Numbered from the stretch's first letter, positions 1 to 29,163 are shown. The stretch is DNA of 64,000 bases from Dallia pectoralis (GCA_029465975.1 CM055747.1:8366499-8430498), one strand, 5' to 3'. Numbers and translations are program-made. The notes: generated by a model from the letters alone, not told the origin.

Positions 1-81
1 CAGGTGGAGACCCCGAAGAGGCTGTCAGTGTCAACTTGGCTGTTCCCTCCACCTCACCCCCACCCCACGGATCTCCCACAG

Positions 82-1130
82 GGATGGCCAGAGAAGCTAT
101 CACCCCGCCACCGTCCCCCTCCCTCAGCAGTGGATTTGGGTAAGACGGCCAGGGCAGATGTTTCTGTTGAGTCGTGGTGCAGCCCGGATGATGGTAAAGT
201 CCATTTGAATGTCAGTCCATTTAAAGACGTGTCCATTTGTGACGTTTAACAATAAAACAGGAAGAAGAATTCACATGGATTTACCCTTGTACATCTTGTG
301 TTTACTTCCTGTTTGCCACCACCTCTTCCAGGAGCCCTAATATGTCCCAAGGGGTGGACACCATCGGGCTGACCGTGGACTACTGGATCGCGACGTCCTC
401 AGAGCGGAAGAAGGAGGGCGAGCGTTTCGACAAGGGCGCCAAGAACACCCTGAAGAGCACCTTCCGCTCCCTGCAGGTCAGCAGGCTGCCAGGTGGGAGC
501 TCCACCGAGCACCAGGCCCAGACCAACATCATGGCCATGACCGTTGTGACCAAGGAAAAGAATAAGAAAGGTGAGGGTGAGGTTTAGTCAACAAGACAAT
601 ACGCCAGCTTAGAAGGGTTGCCCTGTCTGGTATTGGTGGCGTTTCGGGTTGACCGGTTGAACATCTCAAACACATCCACAGTGTCCACCATATTCCTGGG
701 CAAGAAACCCAAAGAAAAGGATGTGGACTCCAAAAGCCAGGTGGTCGAGGGAATCACCAGACTCATTTGCTCTACCAAGCAGCAGCAGACCAGCCTAAAA
801 GGTGCATCAAACACACCTAGATTTAATCTCAGCATGACTCCTTATGTTGGTGCTTGTCAATGTCAACTTCACCAGTTGGTTGCACATCGGGTCTTTAACA
901 TGATCCATTTCACATAGTTTCAACATGATTGTATGTATGTATGTATGTATGTATGTATGTATGTATGTATGTATGTTGATTGGAGTGATGAATTCTTTGG
1001 TTCTCTTTCAGTGTCTGTGGACGGGGTGGAATGGACTGACGTGAAGTTCTTCCAGCTTGCTGCCCAGTGGCCCACCCATGTGAAGTACCTGCCCGTGGGA
1101 CTGTTTGGATACAACAAGACCTCCACTTAG
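82..1130 (+). CDS. pacs1: PACS1-like phosphofurin acidic cluster sorting protein, C-terminal four exons (5' part outside window)
   Basis: PACS proteins are cytosolic adaptors that link acidic-cluster cargo such as furin to AP-1/AP-3 and COPI for endosome-to-Golgi sorting. Four exons are visible: 82-139, 332-570, 682-801 and 1012-1130. All have AG/GT borders and their phases join without a break. Recognisable stretches are a proline/serine linker ([12 protein letters not shown]), the conserved segment [11 protein letters not shown], the lysine-rich GKKPKEKD, and the C-terminal [14 protein letters not shown] ending at a TAG at 1128-1130. This is the C-terminal PACS domain. PACS1 is preferred over PACS2 because of the human 11q13 neighbours and the C-terminal wording. 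The paralogue call is an inference and the family call is firm. A (GTAT)n microsatellite lies in the last intron. AATAAA motifs near 2515 and 2536 would give a 3' UTR of about 1.4 kb. Confidence 0.88.
929..977. repeat. (GTAT)n microsatellite in last PACS1 intron
   Basis: About 12 uninterrupted tetranucleotide units lie just 5' of the terminal PACS1 exon acceptor. It creates spurious open frames on both strands. Confidence 0.95.
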
Positions 1131-1239
1131 AGAGCCCATACCTGGCCGCTCTGTTTGAGCTTCCTGGGCACCACATCAGCTGACTCAGACGGAGGTCACT
1201 GGACACAAAGCCATTGGCTGAAAATTGTTTCATGAGTGG

Positions 1240-1775
1240 TTACGTGTCTCTGAAGAGTCTCATTACATTCAAGCAGAGGCGTTACACGTCTAGAGAGTTG
1301 TTCCATTTCAGGAGAGGCGTTACATGTCTAAAGAGTTGTTCCATTTTACAAAAAGACGTTACACGTCTTAAGAGTTGTCCCATTTCTGGAGAGGCGTTAC
1401 ACGTCTAAATAGTTGTTCCATTTCTGGAGAGGCGTTACACGTCTAAAGAGTTGTTCCATTTCTGGAGAGGCGTTGCACGTCTAAAGAGTTGTTCCATTTC
1501 AGGAGAGTCGTTACACGTCTAAAGAGTTGTTCCATTTCTGGAGAGGCGTTGCACGTCTAAAGAGTTGTTCCATTTCTGGAGAAGCGTTACACGTCTAAAG
1601 AGTTGTTCCATTTCAGGAGAGGCGTTACATGTCTAAAGAGTTGTTTCATTTCACGAAAAGACTTTACACGTCTTAAGAGTTGTCCCATTTCTGGAGAGGC
1701 GTTACACGTCTAAAGAGTTGTTCCATTTCTGGAGAGGCGTTACACGTCTAAAGAGTTGTTCCATTTCAGGAGAGA
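1240..1775. repeat. Minisatellite, ~38-bp unit, ~14 copies, in probable PACS1 3' UTR
   Basis: The tandem unit reads roughly AGGCGTTACACGTCTAAAG followed by AGTTGTTCCATTTCTGGAG. Copies differ by a few substitutions (TACACG/TGCACG, TTTCTGG/TTTCAGG) and two carry an AAAAGAC variant. The array begins about 110 bp after the PACS1 stop codon. Confidence 0.93.
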
Positions 1776-1879
1776 CAGGCTAAGGAAGAGTTCCAATAAC
1801 ATTTATTACACACCCTTAAGGTTTAGTAATACTAATCATAATCATTTTTGTCACGTCTAAAGAAAAACAATTTTTACAT

Positions 1880-1975
1880 TATTGCTACATGAGGATTATT
1901 GCTACATGAGGATTATTGCTACATGAGGATTATTGCTACATGAGGATAATTGTTACATGAGGATTATTGTTACAT
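1880..1975. repeat. Short tandem repeat of ~17-18 bp (TTATTGCTACATGAGGA)
   Basis: Five to six copies of a unit reading TTATTGCTACATGAGGA follow the larger minisatellite. Confidence 0.85.
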
Positions 1976-4278
1976 GGATGGACACGCCACTTACAGATCA
2001 AGGCCATGATTTATTCTTCTAGATTTGATTATGGAGTGATGAGGGGTTTCTCTTCTTCCTCGTGCCATGTTCCTTTGTTCTAAGGTGGGGCCGGGTACCA
2101 GATGGGGTTAACAGGGTTGTGGGTTTTCCTCACTCATATCTCTCTATACTTTATTATAGGCTTCCTTCAGTGTATCGGCTGCTGCTGTTTTTGGTCGTGT
2201 TGTAATTCTAAGTAAAGCAGATATGTGGTTGTCTAGCTAATTGCACTTTACCCTCAGTGGTGTTTTTTCTGACGTGTCTAAAAATACACTTATGTCAGTT
2301 TAGTGAAAGTGACCAATGATCACAGAAGAAACGAGCCTTACTTACATTAAATCTTTGAAATAATTTAACCTGTATGCCGAGCTTTCTAAACGATGCCATG
2401 TTTTGAAGTAAATGTTGCTTTCGTGGGGTCACAGATTGTGTTTGTGGGCGTACATTTATACGTGGCAGCCTCAAAGGCTTGTGATTTTGTGTGCACAGCA
2501 TGGGTTTTCATAGAAATAAACATATACAACGCGGAATAAATCTAGAATATCAGCAGAGCCGTCAACTTCAAAGCATGTAGTTGTCAAGTATCTTTGTATG
2601 GTACTGTAGTGGCTGCATGACAAATATATTTTTTTGTCCTAACAATTTGTTCAGAAATTAGTCATTGTTAAGGGAAATCGCAAATTTTCTGTCATTAAAA
2701 GATACCAAATGGAAACAGATATTATGTTTAAACCAGGGAATTGTAAAGAAATCACATCAATAAATCAAATGAACTCAAGTCTGTCTGTTACAGTGGTCTG
2801 ATAAGTGGGTCACACTGTGGGTGTATGACACGGATAATGTCAGCCAATTGCTTCGTGCTCTTGTTGAGGCGTTATAGACAGTTCAATTACATCCCCACAT
2901 TATATTAAAATTGCTGAGGTAACTTTATTTGAACTAGTAAGAAACTGTATCACTGCCTAGCGTGACTTATAGATACAGTACATTTATACTGCAAAGAAGG
3001 CAATGTAATGTGTATAAAAATGATTCACAGTGCATCAACTGGGAACATGTAAGCTGCTGTGAAAGGGGTTCATTACGGGATGTGAGCAAGCGCACAAGAA
3101 AACGGAGCAACTTACAAAAAGGACATCGACTCGGAAAACGTGAAGACAGTCTGGCATTTTATTCAGTAGAGATGAGTTTTCGAGAGGCATATCTAATATT
3201 CACTTGTGAAATTCTCTAACGTTACATGCTGTTTGGCATGACACCAACGTGTGTTCAATGACCCAAGAAAACTCTGATGTGAATATGTCACTTGATGACA
3301 CCGTCATGTTCTACTGCACCCTCAACCACGTAACATAAGCCCTCTCCTCATTGCCTGCCCTTCTGTCAACCGTTAGGGTCTGAATTCCAGCTGTGGCGTT
3401 GAAGTTTTAAGGGGTTAGTGAGGACCGCGTTCGCGCTGTGAAAGACCGCGAGCCACGGCACAACGGGGAGGTACGTTTGAACTTCGATCGCGTGACACGC
3501 GCCCCTTTAGCGATACAGCTTAAATTGAGCCCTTCGGCTTGACCGGTTTCGGATGGGCGATGGAACCTAGAGCAAAGCATATGCCCGTTCATCTTTTGCA
3601 CACGTCCTTTCATTCTCCGCTACGCTCAGTTCACTGTCTCGGCCTGAACACACACACACATTATGGACTACACCCTGAGATACTTGATATGCAGAGACTA
3701 TTAGTGATCTGACCCGTGGCATTAACAGCGACGACGGTAAGACTGGACAGTTTGACACGACTAGCGACGTTGCGCGCATCGTCGGCGTTCGCGAATCAGC
3801 GACGTCCGACACCAAGTTACTTCCCTAAAGTACATTTAGTTTTATCGTTTCTTTCGCCGAAACAAAAGTGCCTACGCGAGAGAGGCTTTGCTCCCAGTGC
3901 CTCGGTCAATGAGAAAAACGGATCTTCTTCGGAAACACAAAAGTGCCTTAAATGACCTAGTCTACGGTGGCCTGGTTGGGCCAAACATAGCAAATCATAA
4001 TCTGCAGATTGCGACGATTACCAAGAGTTCTTGAAACTGTAAGAGTTCATTATTTTCCCTCTCGCGGGCGTAGTTCTGGTTGACATAACCGGACTAATGA
4101 AGTCCGTAACACTGGAGCAAAGCCTCCCCGTTGTGTGCTCTTGAATTTCTCTCGTTTCTTTCTAAGGGGGGTGGGTGGGCGGGGACGGGGGCGGGGTTGG
4201 GCGACGTGCATGTGTGTGCGATGTATGTGGGGTACGGATGGGACAGGGTTAAAGGAGGGCGAACAGGAAGGGTTGTGT

Positions 4279-20579
<16,301 letters not shown>

Positions 20580-20734
20580 TTCACTGTCTCCTTTGGGAGA
20601 GGCTTATCCCCCGATCTAATCAATGTAATGTGTACCTTTCAATTCGACATACACGCCCCGACCAGTCAACTCCTTAAGCCCGCAAACTTGTCGGGACACT
20701 CGGTGGCAGAGATAGACAGCTCTCAACCCCTGGT

Positions 20735-20775
20735 CAGAGGTGACACACGTGACAGCGACCAGTTAAATACGGCCG
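20735..20775 (-). promoter_or_regulatory. Putative ACTN3 core promoter (TATA-like) with upstream/downstream E-box
   Basis: On the minus strand a TATTTAA motif (20763-20769) lies about 190 nt upstream of the ACTN3 ATG, and a CACGTG E-box lies about 20 bp further downstream. Spacing fits a transcription start near 20.73 kb. This rests on motifs only. Confidence 0.35.
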
Positions 20776-21261
20776 GCTCGAGGTGGGGCTATTAATGACA
20801 CACTAAAAAGGCTATAGGCGGACCTATAATACCCAGAGGTGCATATCCCATGTAGTTCAGCGTATAGACGTATCCGAGCCATCCTTATCATCACAGTATG
20901 CGGAGTTCACTCGGGTCTTTTTGGATTGGGCAAAAAGCAAATTCAGTGTAAATGGGTCAGAATTGTATTTGTTCAGAAGGATGATTAATGCTGTAGCCAT
21001 TTGCGCCAGGGGTGGGGTCACTGGGGTGCATTGCTGCTAACCAATACTTGCTGGCTCAAAATGGAAACCAATAAAAAAAAAATGTGGATGGGAAACTATT
21101 CAAAAGAGAATAGCATATTTATTGTAACATTAGCCATGTTGTGTTGTAACAATGGGCTAATAATTTAAGTGGGAATAACAAAGGAAAAGAAAAAATATGA
21201 GTTATTAACAGTGTTGTTCATCCTCCAACGCCTTGCCCTTTTCTTTCATTGCAATTAGTCA

Positions 21262-21797
21262 CTAATCCTGTGTCTGTGATGGTGGTCAGGTAGTCTGCCA
21301 CTGTGTCTGATAGTGGTCAGGTAGTCTGCCACCGTGTCTGATAGTGGTCAGGTAGTCTGCCACCGTGTCTGTGATGGTGGTCAGGTAGTCTGCCACCGTG
21401 TCTGTGATGGTGGTCAGGTAGTCTGCCACCGTGTCTGTGATGGTGGTCAGGTAGTCTGCCACCGTGTCTGTGATGGTGGTCAGGTAGTCTGCCACCGTGT
21501 CTGTGATGGTGGTCAGGTAGTCTGCCACCGTGTCTGTGATGGTGGTCAGGTAGTCTGCCACCGTGTCTGTGATGGTGATCAGGTAGTCTGCCACCGTGTC
21601 TGTGATGGTGGTCAGGTAGTCTGCCACCGTGTCTGTGATGGTGGTCAGGTAGTCTGCCACTGTGTCTGTGATAGTGGTCAGGTAGTCTGCCACTGTGTCT
21701 GTGATAGTGGTCAGGTAGTCTGCCACTGTGTCTGTGATAGTGGTCAGGTAGTCTGCCACCGTGTCTGTGATAGTGGTCAGGTAGTCTGCCACTGTAT
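21262..21797. repeat. 33-bp minisatellite, ~16 copies, upstream of ACTN3
   Basis: The unit is GGTGGTCAGGTAGTCTGCCA followed by CCGTGTCTGTGAT (33 bp). The first copies are 30 bp. Because 33 is divisible by three, both strands read open for 168 codons (VCDGGQVVCHR on plus, TDTVADYLTTI on minus). It is a repeat, not a gene. It starts about 0.7 kb upstream of the ACTN3 start codon. Confidence 0.96.
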
Positions 21798-24244
21798 TGT
21801 ATTCACCCTCAGCAGCAACCGTTCAAAGCATCACATATAGTGGAACATTTTACAGTAACCATGAGCACATTAATAAGTAGGCTAACCACAACCAATTTGT
21901 TTCATTTTCATTTATTAAGTCTTACAAAGAACTAGGTACAATTGTATGAATTAAAACTAATTTGACAAAAATGAAAACACATCCTTAACTAAGTATCCAG
22001 GTGATATTTCTCAAACACATTGTTCTCCAATCTGCCATTTTCTGAGATATTTTTTTCCCCCACTGGTTTCAAATGAGGCCTTGTTCTTACCTAGAAATCT
22101 GTCTAAATCCGTGAGCGGAAAGATGTGTCAAATATATATTCAGGAGTTGCACAAAATGCCCAAAGAATTGTGGAAGGGGGACCTGGAGACGTGTATTCAT
22201 TAGTATGTGATTAGTTTCGATTGTGCTGAATGTGAGAGGTGAAACCGGGATCTTTGTTATGAACTGTGCACGGTAGGCCGATATAGTCCAGCTATAGTCC
22301 AGCACACAGACCTCATTCATTGAGGTAGGCCACAGAAGTCGGAAACACAACATTACAAAGTGTATACTGCAAATATTGTGGGCTTCTTAGTGTACATGAA
22401 GCCCCATTCAGATTATTTTGCCAGTTGGTGGACAGCTAATCTAATCTGATTGGTTTAAAAAACAATTAGGCCAAACATCTGAATCGGGCTGACTGTTCAA
22501 ACAGACTAAGAAATCAATCACAAAACATTAAGGTTCCCATTTAAGGTTTGCAACGAGATATTGATGTAAATGTTTTCATTCTCGTTATCATACAGGTTAA
22601 GGAGAAATCTGCACGTTCTCAGCTGGGCGTCCACATCTTCTAAGCTTTGTCTAGGTGATGTGGGCCTGCAGATCTAGCGACTATAGAATCAGAGGGATGA
22701 ACGTTGTGTTGCTGCCGACTGAAAGGGGGAGGGTTGATGGAATTGAGCCGCTCAGTGGTGCATTTGTTACTCACCCAGCATGCGGGGGACAGAGGTCGAT
22801 AGCCCTATCTCCCCTTGGTTCACCTGGCCCTTAGCGTGCCACTGGGTCCTTAGCCGTTCAAAGCACAGCTGGAACACCTCAGTTTTCAAAGTGAATTCAA
22901 GTCTCGTCTCACTGGAAATACCTCAGAAAAATATGCCACAACACAAGCATACGCAACAAATGCAGCATAGCCCAATCTAGTCACCCGGAAACAGAATAGG
23001 ATGATTTCCTAGAATTGTTTTAATACAAGTTTTAGGTAGAAAACTGAGTGATTTGTTGGTTGACATTATATCATAGTTTAGTTCACTTTGGCTAAACAAT
23101 TCCTTCAAAACATCAATAGAGAAAGAAAATCAAAATCCATGACTAGTGGATGATTGGACTAATTCCCTTATGGAACATGGCACCCGAAAGAGCCATTAAA
23201 AAGCTGGACATTTCCAGACACTTCTAACAGGAAACCCCACCAGGGTCAGGTGGTTCTGCCAAGCCTTGATAGTCTATGTGCCTGTCGAGATAAACCCAAT
23301 ACTGGGACTCCAATTAGGGCAGAAATGCCTCACTAAGCCACTGGATATGGCCAGACATCGTCAGGCTCCTACGTCTTAAGTTTTCGGGGCTCCCAGTATT
23401 ACAGATCACAAAGAAATAATAGGATGGGGTGCCGCCGTGTGTAGGAGGAATGGGGTCAATGAGGGAAGTGTGTGGTCGGAGTGCAGGAGTTGTCGGGGAC
23501 TGAGGGCTTTACCTTTGTGGGGACTGCGTCCACGGCATTGCGCGACTAATTCTCTTCCCCCGTCACACGCAACATGGCATCCATGGGGCCCAGGAGCCAT
23601 TATAGCTGTAATAATTAGCGAGAAGGGAAAACGTGGCTGGAAGAGCAGTAAGAGTAACAAGGTCATGCACTACAGTTTTGAACATCACAAAAAGCCATGA
23701 AGAAATGTGTGTGTGTGTGCAAACAGCAGGTGTAGTATAGAACGTGCACGTTAACAAGGGAACCTGAATCAATGAGACCGAACTGAAAACCAATCCCTAA
23801 CCAAATATCCCAGCACTACATCAAACATTTTGAAGCAACACGGCTACAGAAATAGTTTTTTGATATATTCTGACGAGGAAAGGGGCAGTTGAATGTCTCC
23901 GTAACACCGAAGGCAAAAAACGCAATGACCCGCTGAAATGTTGCCTCTGCCGTTTAGGTGAAGACCGAAAAAACACAGCCAAATAGAGAAAGCTTGGAAA
24001 TTATTTTGCCGTAGTTCATAAGAACCGGGTCAACTAAAATATAAGTTGCAACATTGTCTTTGAATACGTGTTTCCATTTAGAGAAGCAACATTGAAACAG
24101 TTAAATCCTTTGAAGAAACATGGAAACGATGTTATGGCAAGTTTAATCGCATGCCTCAAACATTACTTTCAGAATGCATTCAAACCCCTTTACTATTTCA
24201 AAATGTTGCCATAGACTAAATTTATAATATAGTTTTTTATGCCA

Positions 24245-25045
24245 TCAATCTACACACAGTACACTATAACGACAAAGTTTCAAAACGCATTATTTGAAAT
24301 GTGTGCGAATTTGCCAAATGTTTTCTAACACAAATCATCCTTTCTTCAAGACTTTGCGGAAGCGTGATTGGCAGCGGTCACACATTTGATTCTTCTTGGG
24401 AATGACTACTGGGTTAACACACATGGATTTGGGAAGTTTCTCTCATACATGCTTGCAGATCCTCTCAAATTATGTCAGGGTTCAACTGGTCCACTTAAAG
24501 ACATAACCAGACCCCTCACAAGTCACTGCTGCATTATCTTAGCTGTTTGGTGTGGTTGTCATGCTAAAAGATTTATCTTCGACCGATTTCAGGTTCTTTG
24601 CATCAGGAAAAAGGTTTTCTTCAAGGAACTTTCAGAGTTCCAGTTGCTAATAGTCAGTCCCACAGCATAATCCTCCACCACCATGCCTCAACGTAGTATT
24701 GTATTAGTCAGATTACGCGTGGTTCCTGGTTTATGTAAGACATAGCGCTACATATTAAACATGTTGAATTGGTCTTATCAAACGAGAGAACTGCTTTCCT
24801 TATATTCTAAGAGTGCTTCCGGCAGTGTGAAAGGACCAGTGTGTGGAGGATCTCTGAGGTCTTCGGAAATTTACTTAGACTATGCTAACATACTGTAAAT
24901 AATTCACAATTCACAGAATTTGCTGTTCACTCCCATCAGGTGCAAAACTTCGCAAACATGAGCAAATGACACAAAAAGCATCAAAAGCTCGTTTTGGAGT
25001 GACAAAGGGTTTGTATACCGAAGTTCTTGAATCATTTTCATGGAA
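24245..25045 (-). mobile_element. Degenerate Tc1-like transposon
   Basis: The left end CCATCAATCTACACACAGTA resembles the inverted terminus of a fish Tc1 family. The body contains GCAGATCCTCTCAAATTATGTCAG, AGGAAAAAGGTTTTCTTCAAGG and CCTCCACCACCATGCCTCAAC in the family's order, reading as transposase on the minus strand. No open frame survives and the right terminus is unclear. Confidence 0.62.
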
Positions 25046-26874
25046 TTGTCAAATTCCTAAAAGCGTGTTATGAGTCATTATGCGGCACTGATTGATTGAT
25101 GGAAAATATAAATTTGGTCTATAACATAAAATAAGGGGAAGTAAAGGAGCCGTAATATATTTTCTGAAGGCACTATGTAAACCGTTGGGATGACATTTAA
25201 TTTTGAATAAATACACTTGCATGGTGTCGATTTATTTTCAAACCAAATTGCTCCTGCTTTTATTAAGCGGGAAAGGCTTAACACTTCAATAGGTTACATA
25301 TTAAATAAGATGAATATGCTTTGTTCAAATCTATGAAGCCCATTGGCTGCACAATATATTTTAGACAGTTATGGAATTTTGTGGTCCAATTGAAGTAAAT
25401 ATGCTCACAGAATAAAACTACCACTATCGCACAGGAAGTTCACCTCAACCAACAGAAAACAAAGAAAATTGCAAACGTAAAATATTTTTTTGTCCTGCTT
25501 ACACAATGAACCCACACAATACATTGTGTGTGATAAACCCACTAGTTTGTGTCCTCTGGAAAGTAGGCCAAGTGCAAAATGGCACTTCATTGCCTCCGAT
25601 CCTGAAAGGCGTGCTTGAAGGAAGCCCTGTGCATGCACTCGCCACCAGCAGATCTTTTCCCCATCGCCATTTTACATCAGGACCAAATGTAGGTCAACCA
25701 ATTAAAGTCACCAGATAGAGTTCGTGATAATACTACAAGAGGAAAGAATTCAGATATCTGTTGGAGAAAAAAGAGAGCTCCCAAAGAAAATGCAAGTTTA
25801 GAGCTGTGGACTGTCACACTAAAATGGTCTGCTTGTGGGCATGTTAATCTGAGTAGTTTGACCAGTTCTAGGAGGAGGTCAGAAAAGACATGGGGAGGAT
25901 TTACATTCCCAGAGTCTGGCTGGGCGCAAGGAAAAAGTTGTTTTTTTTGCTTATCACACCAGTAGAGACTTGACATTTTGCTGCAGTTAAGCGCCTGAGC
26001 CTTTCCCAAAGCCCCACACTGTATGGAGAGAAAGTCTGATGACTGAGGTGTGTGTGTTCCTGTGATTTTGGTAAAGAGTGAAGGCATCATGCTTTAATTG
26101 TTCCCCTAGAATGTCTACACATACATACACTCACACACACTGGTCCTCATGTCCAAATTTGGGGGTGTAAAACTACTGGGGCCATTGCTTGAAACCTTCT
26201 CAAAGAAGCTCTAAACGAAATAACAATTTTATTGACCAAAGACCTACATATGCTGAAACATCTTGGAACATTGACTTTTGATACGAAGCCTTCGATGAAG
26301 GCAATACAAATTATGAAACCAAATCAGGCCAACTGAAAATAATTAAAGCTCTCATTTCTATGACATTAGCGAACTAAAGGTTCACTTTGATGACAGAGTC
26401 AAAGGCCTGCTAACAAAATGCATGGATCGATCTGGGAGCATCCTTTCTACACTCAAATATATACACATTTATTTTACAAAATATTTCAGCTAGGTAAATA
26501 ACAAGGCACTCCTCTGGTATGGATGAATGTTCTCGCAAATTTGACAATTTAAGTTTTCCTGGAATAAGGTAATGGATAAGGAAGTAACAATGCGCCGCGT
26601 ATGCAACATCGAGACACTACCGTACTCCCATAAGAACTTCCCAAAACAGGTTACTGTATTGTGGGGGCAGCTTACTTGTCAAAACACATGAGGCCTAGCC
26701 TACCATAACGTAACAAGTAGTCAGAAACGTGTTTGGAAAAGAAAAGCACCGAGACCTTGGGCGCGGATCATAAACGAGCAAACTTGCAGTTATGCCGATT
26801 CGGACCAGAACTACTCGCACACATACAGCACTCAAAACAGACACACGCACACAATCTCACTGCAATCTAACGGG

Positions 26875-29163
26875 TTATCGGTAAGGGGGCTCTGGCATGT
26901 GGAGGTGCGAGTAGTCAGGGCGGTGGAGGAGGGGCTCCTTGTGTGATGGAGGCGGGTCATACGCTCTAGGTGGTGCGTAGGCGGATGGCGATGCCAGGTG
27001 GTGGCTCTCCGTTGGAGGTGGGGCCTGCATAGGCATCTGGTGGGAGGCCATCTGGGTCGTGGGTGGTGGCGGTGGAGGTGGTGGGTAGCCGTATTGGTAC
27101 TGCTGGTACTGCTGCTGGTACTGCTGGTATTGTTGGTACTGCTGAACCTGCTGATAGTACTCTGCATAGCATCTGAAAATACAACGCAAACACTATCAAT
27201 ATAAGTTCAAAACACCCAACCGGCCCGAATGGTGATGAAAGTAAAAACTTTCAGATCGGTGTGTTACCTGGCAATGGGGTCTCCGTCCACAGCAGCAGGG
27301 TCTTCGGGGCGGCCAGGTGGCGTGGGCAAGAGGGCGCGGCGTTTGGGACGCGGCTGTGGGAACGCCTGGGGCACGGGGTCCGGCAGTAGAGGCGTGGAGC
27401 GCCGTACCGGGCTACGGTCCCTGTCTCCGGACTTGGTGCCCGCCTGCTGCTCAGCCAGAACCTGCTGGCCCTGCTGGAAGAAGCGGGCCCGCGCCGCCTC
27501 AAAGATGGCCTGGGCTGTGGCGTCGGTTCCGTAGGCCGAGCTGGCGCTGTAGAGGGTGGAGGCGCCGCTGTAGGCCGGGTTGACGGCAGCCTGGCCTGAC
27601 GGGGCTTCTCCGGCAGCTGGGTCGTACTGGCTGTCATAGCCCGCCGTTTCAGACGCCCCGGAATTATGATAGCTGGCAGCTTGTTTGTTCATCGAGTCCA
27701 ACACCTGATCGGCGACGGAGCCGTAGACCTGGCTGGCGAGGGCGCCGTAGACAGCGGGGCTCACCGGTGTTCCGTCGGAGCCGCTGGCAGAGGTCATGCC
27801 CTTGAGAGCGGCGTAAGTGGGATCGAAGCTAGTCGTGTTGTACACAGAGTTGTGTAAGCTCTGCTGCACCTGCAGAGGGAGGCCAGCGGCAGCAGCAACG
27901 GCAGCAGCCAGTACGGCCGCCTGGCTCTGGTGGTGCTCCATGTGGGGCTTGATGGAGGGGGTTTCGTTGGCGTAATGACTCATGATGGGCACCTTGGCTG
28001 TCGTCGTGGTGGGTTTACTGGGTTGCACTTTGGAGAGCTCCACGGAGAGCGGCCTGCCCTTGAAGGTGGTGCCGTGGAGAGCCTCGATAGCCACCACCGC
28101 GTCCTCCTTACGCTCCATGTGCACAAAGGCGTAGCCGGCAGAGGAAGATAGCCTCGCTGTGATGAAGCACAGGGAAGAAAGTTGGTCAGCGGGTTAATCT
28201 AACAGACAATGTTGCGGCAAAGGCGTTTTCATTAAAAACATAAAACTTACAATGATTCTGGAGAAGACAGTTCATTTTCAACATGTGCCTTTAATGTCAA
28301 ATGAAATATGTTTGACAGGAGTGGGTGAGGTGTTTACAGTTAATTAAATCGAATAATTTTCCCTCCAACTGGCTGAGTGCATACCTATTGTTATGAAGTA
28401 AACGTGCACACATGCAGAGCTCTGGTGTGTGTCCTTATTTCATTTACAAATGCATGCTGTATTTGAGGCTCCAGATAAATGACATTTAGAACTTAAATGG
28501 GTGGCAAGAGGGCACAGTGATCTGCTTGACCAGACACGAGTGGGCAAATGTGTTTACTGCAAGGCTTCTGTACAAAATCCTATCTTCCAGTGAAAAAAGT
28601 GAAACTTCAGTTTTGCACGTGACAAATTAAACATTATACAATGTGCTTTCAAATGTAATTTGTTCTGATGTGAAAATATTATCCGTATTTAGTTTTTATG
28701 TGGATGGAAACCAATGTGCCAAATCACAAGAGACGCATTTAAACCATTTACATAATTTATGTATGTTATAGAAACGCAGGAATTGGGGAAATGGACATGG
28801 CTCACCTTTGACCTTGTCACACTCCAGAACTTTCCCAAAGGTCTGAAAGAGCTCTTGCAGGTCCTCAGCAGAACACATGGCACTAAGGTTGCCCACAAAC
28901 ACCTTGGTAGAGTGCAGGGGCCGTCCACGTGACTCTTCAACTACCAGGTTGCGCCCACGGAACTCCCGCCCATTCAGATCTCTTATGGCTCGATCGGCTG
29001 CGCCCTCTCCTTGAAGATGGATGAAGGCAAACTGCCTGAGTACACTACAGGTGACCACCTGCCCGTATGGTCCAAAGAGCTCCAATAGGTCCTCCTGAGA
29101 GGTGTCCAATGCCAGATTGCCCACAAAGAGCTTTATAGCATTGTTATTATCGGCTGACTCCAT
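26875..29163 (-). CDS. rbm14: RBM14-like RNA-binding protein (two RRMs plus low-complexity tail), complete
   Basis: RBM14 (CoAA) is a nuclear paraspeckle protein acting in transcription coactivation and splicing. Coding exons are 29163-28806, 28156-27268 and 27172-26875, giving 514 codons. RRM1 spans about residues 10-80 (IKLFVGNLALDTSQEDLLEL) and RRM2 about 85-160 (TKVFVGNLSAMCSAEDLQEL). An intron splits RRM2 before its RNP1 (AGYAFVHM). The alanine-, glutamine- and tyrosine-rich tail holds GDRDRSPVRR, similar to human RBM14, and QQYQQYQQYQQQYQQYQYGY followed by eight prolines. No CCHC knuckle follows the RRMs, which argues against RBM4. A junction-encoded ARLSSSAG lies within RRM2 and may be a lineage-specific insertion. 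A 5' untranslated exon is likely, because an acceptor precedes the ATG at about 29172. Confidence 0.86.

Larger units (their letters stand above)
1131..4278. other. PACS1 / ACTN3 convergent intergenic region, no gene seen
   Basis: Between the PACS1 stop and the ACTN3 stop, on opposite strands, I see no protein-coding exon. The first 1.4 kb is probably PACS1 3' UTR and contains minisatellites. The remainder is unique A/T-rich DNA with short open frames that lack family resemblance. The end nearest 4.28 kb should hold the ACTN3 3' UTR. Confidence 0.6.
20780..26874. other. ACTN3 5' / RBM14 3' intergenic region
   Basis: No gene is supported here. The region contains a 33-bp VNTR (21.26-21.80 kb) and a degenerate Tc1-like copy (24.2-25.05 kb). 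The right end should include the RBM14 3' UTR, since TTTATT (AATAAA on the minus strand) occurs near 26.47 kb. The small open frames show no recognisable domains. Confidence 0.55.

Noticed and set aside
21286..21840. 168-codon open frames on both strands
   Set aside because: Entirely made by the 33-bp minisatellite. No splice or codon-use evidence for a gene.
27251..27637. Proline/arginine-rich frames within RBM14 exon 2
   Set aside because: Alternate-frame shadows of the RBM14 low-complexity region.
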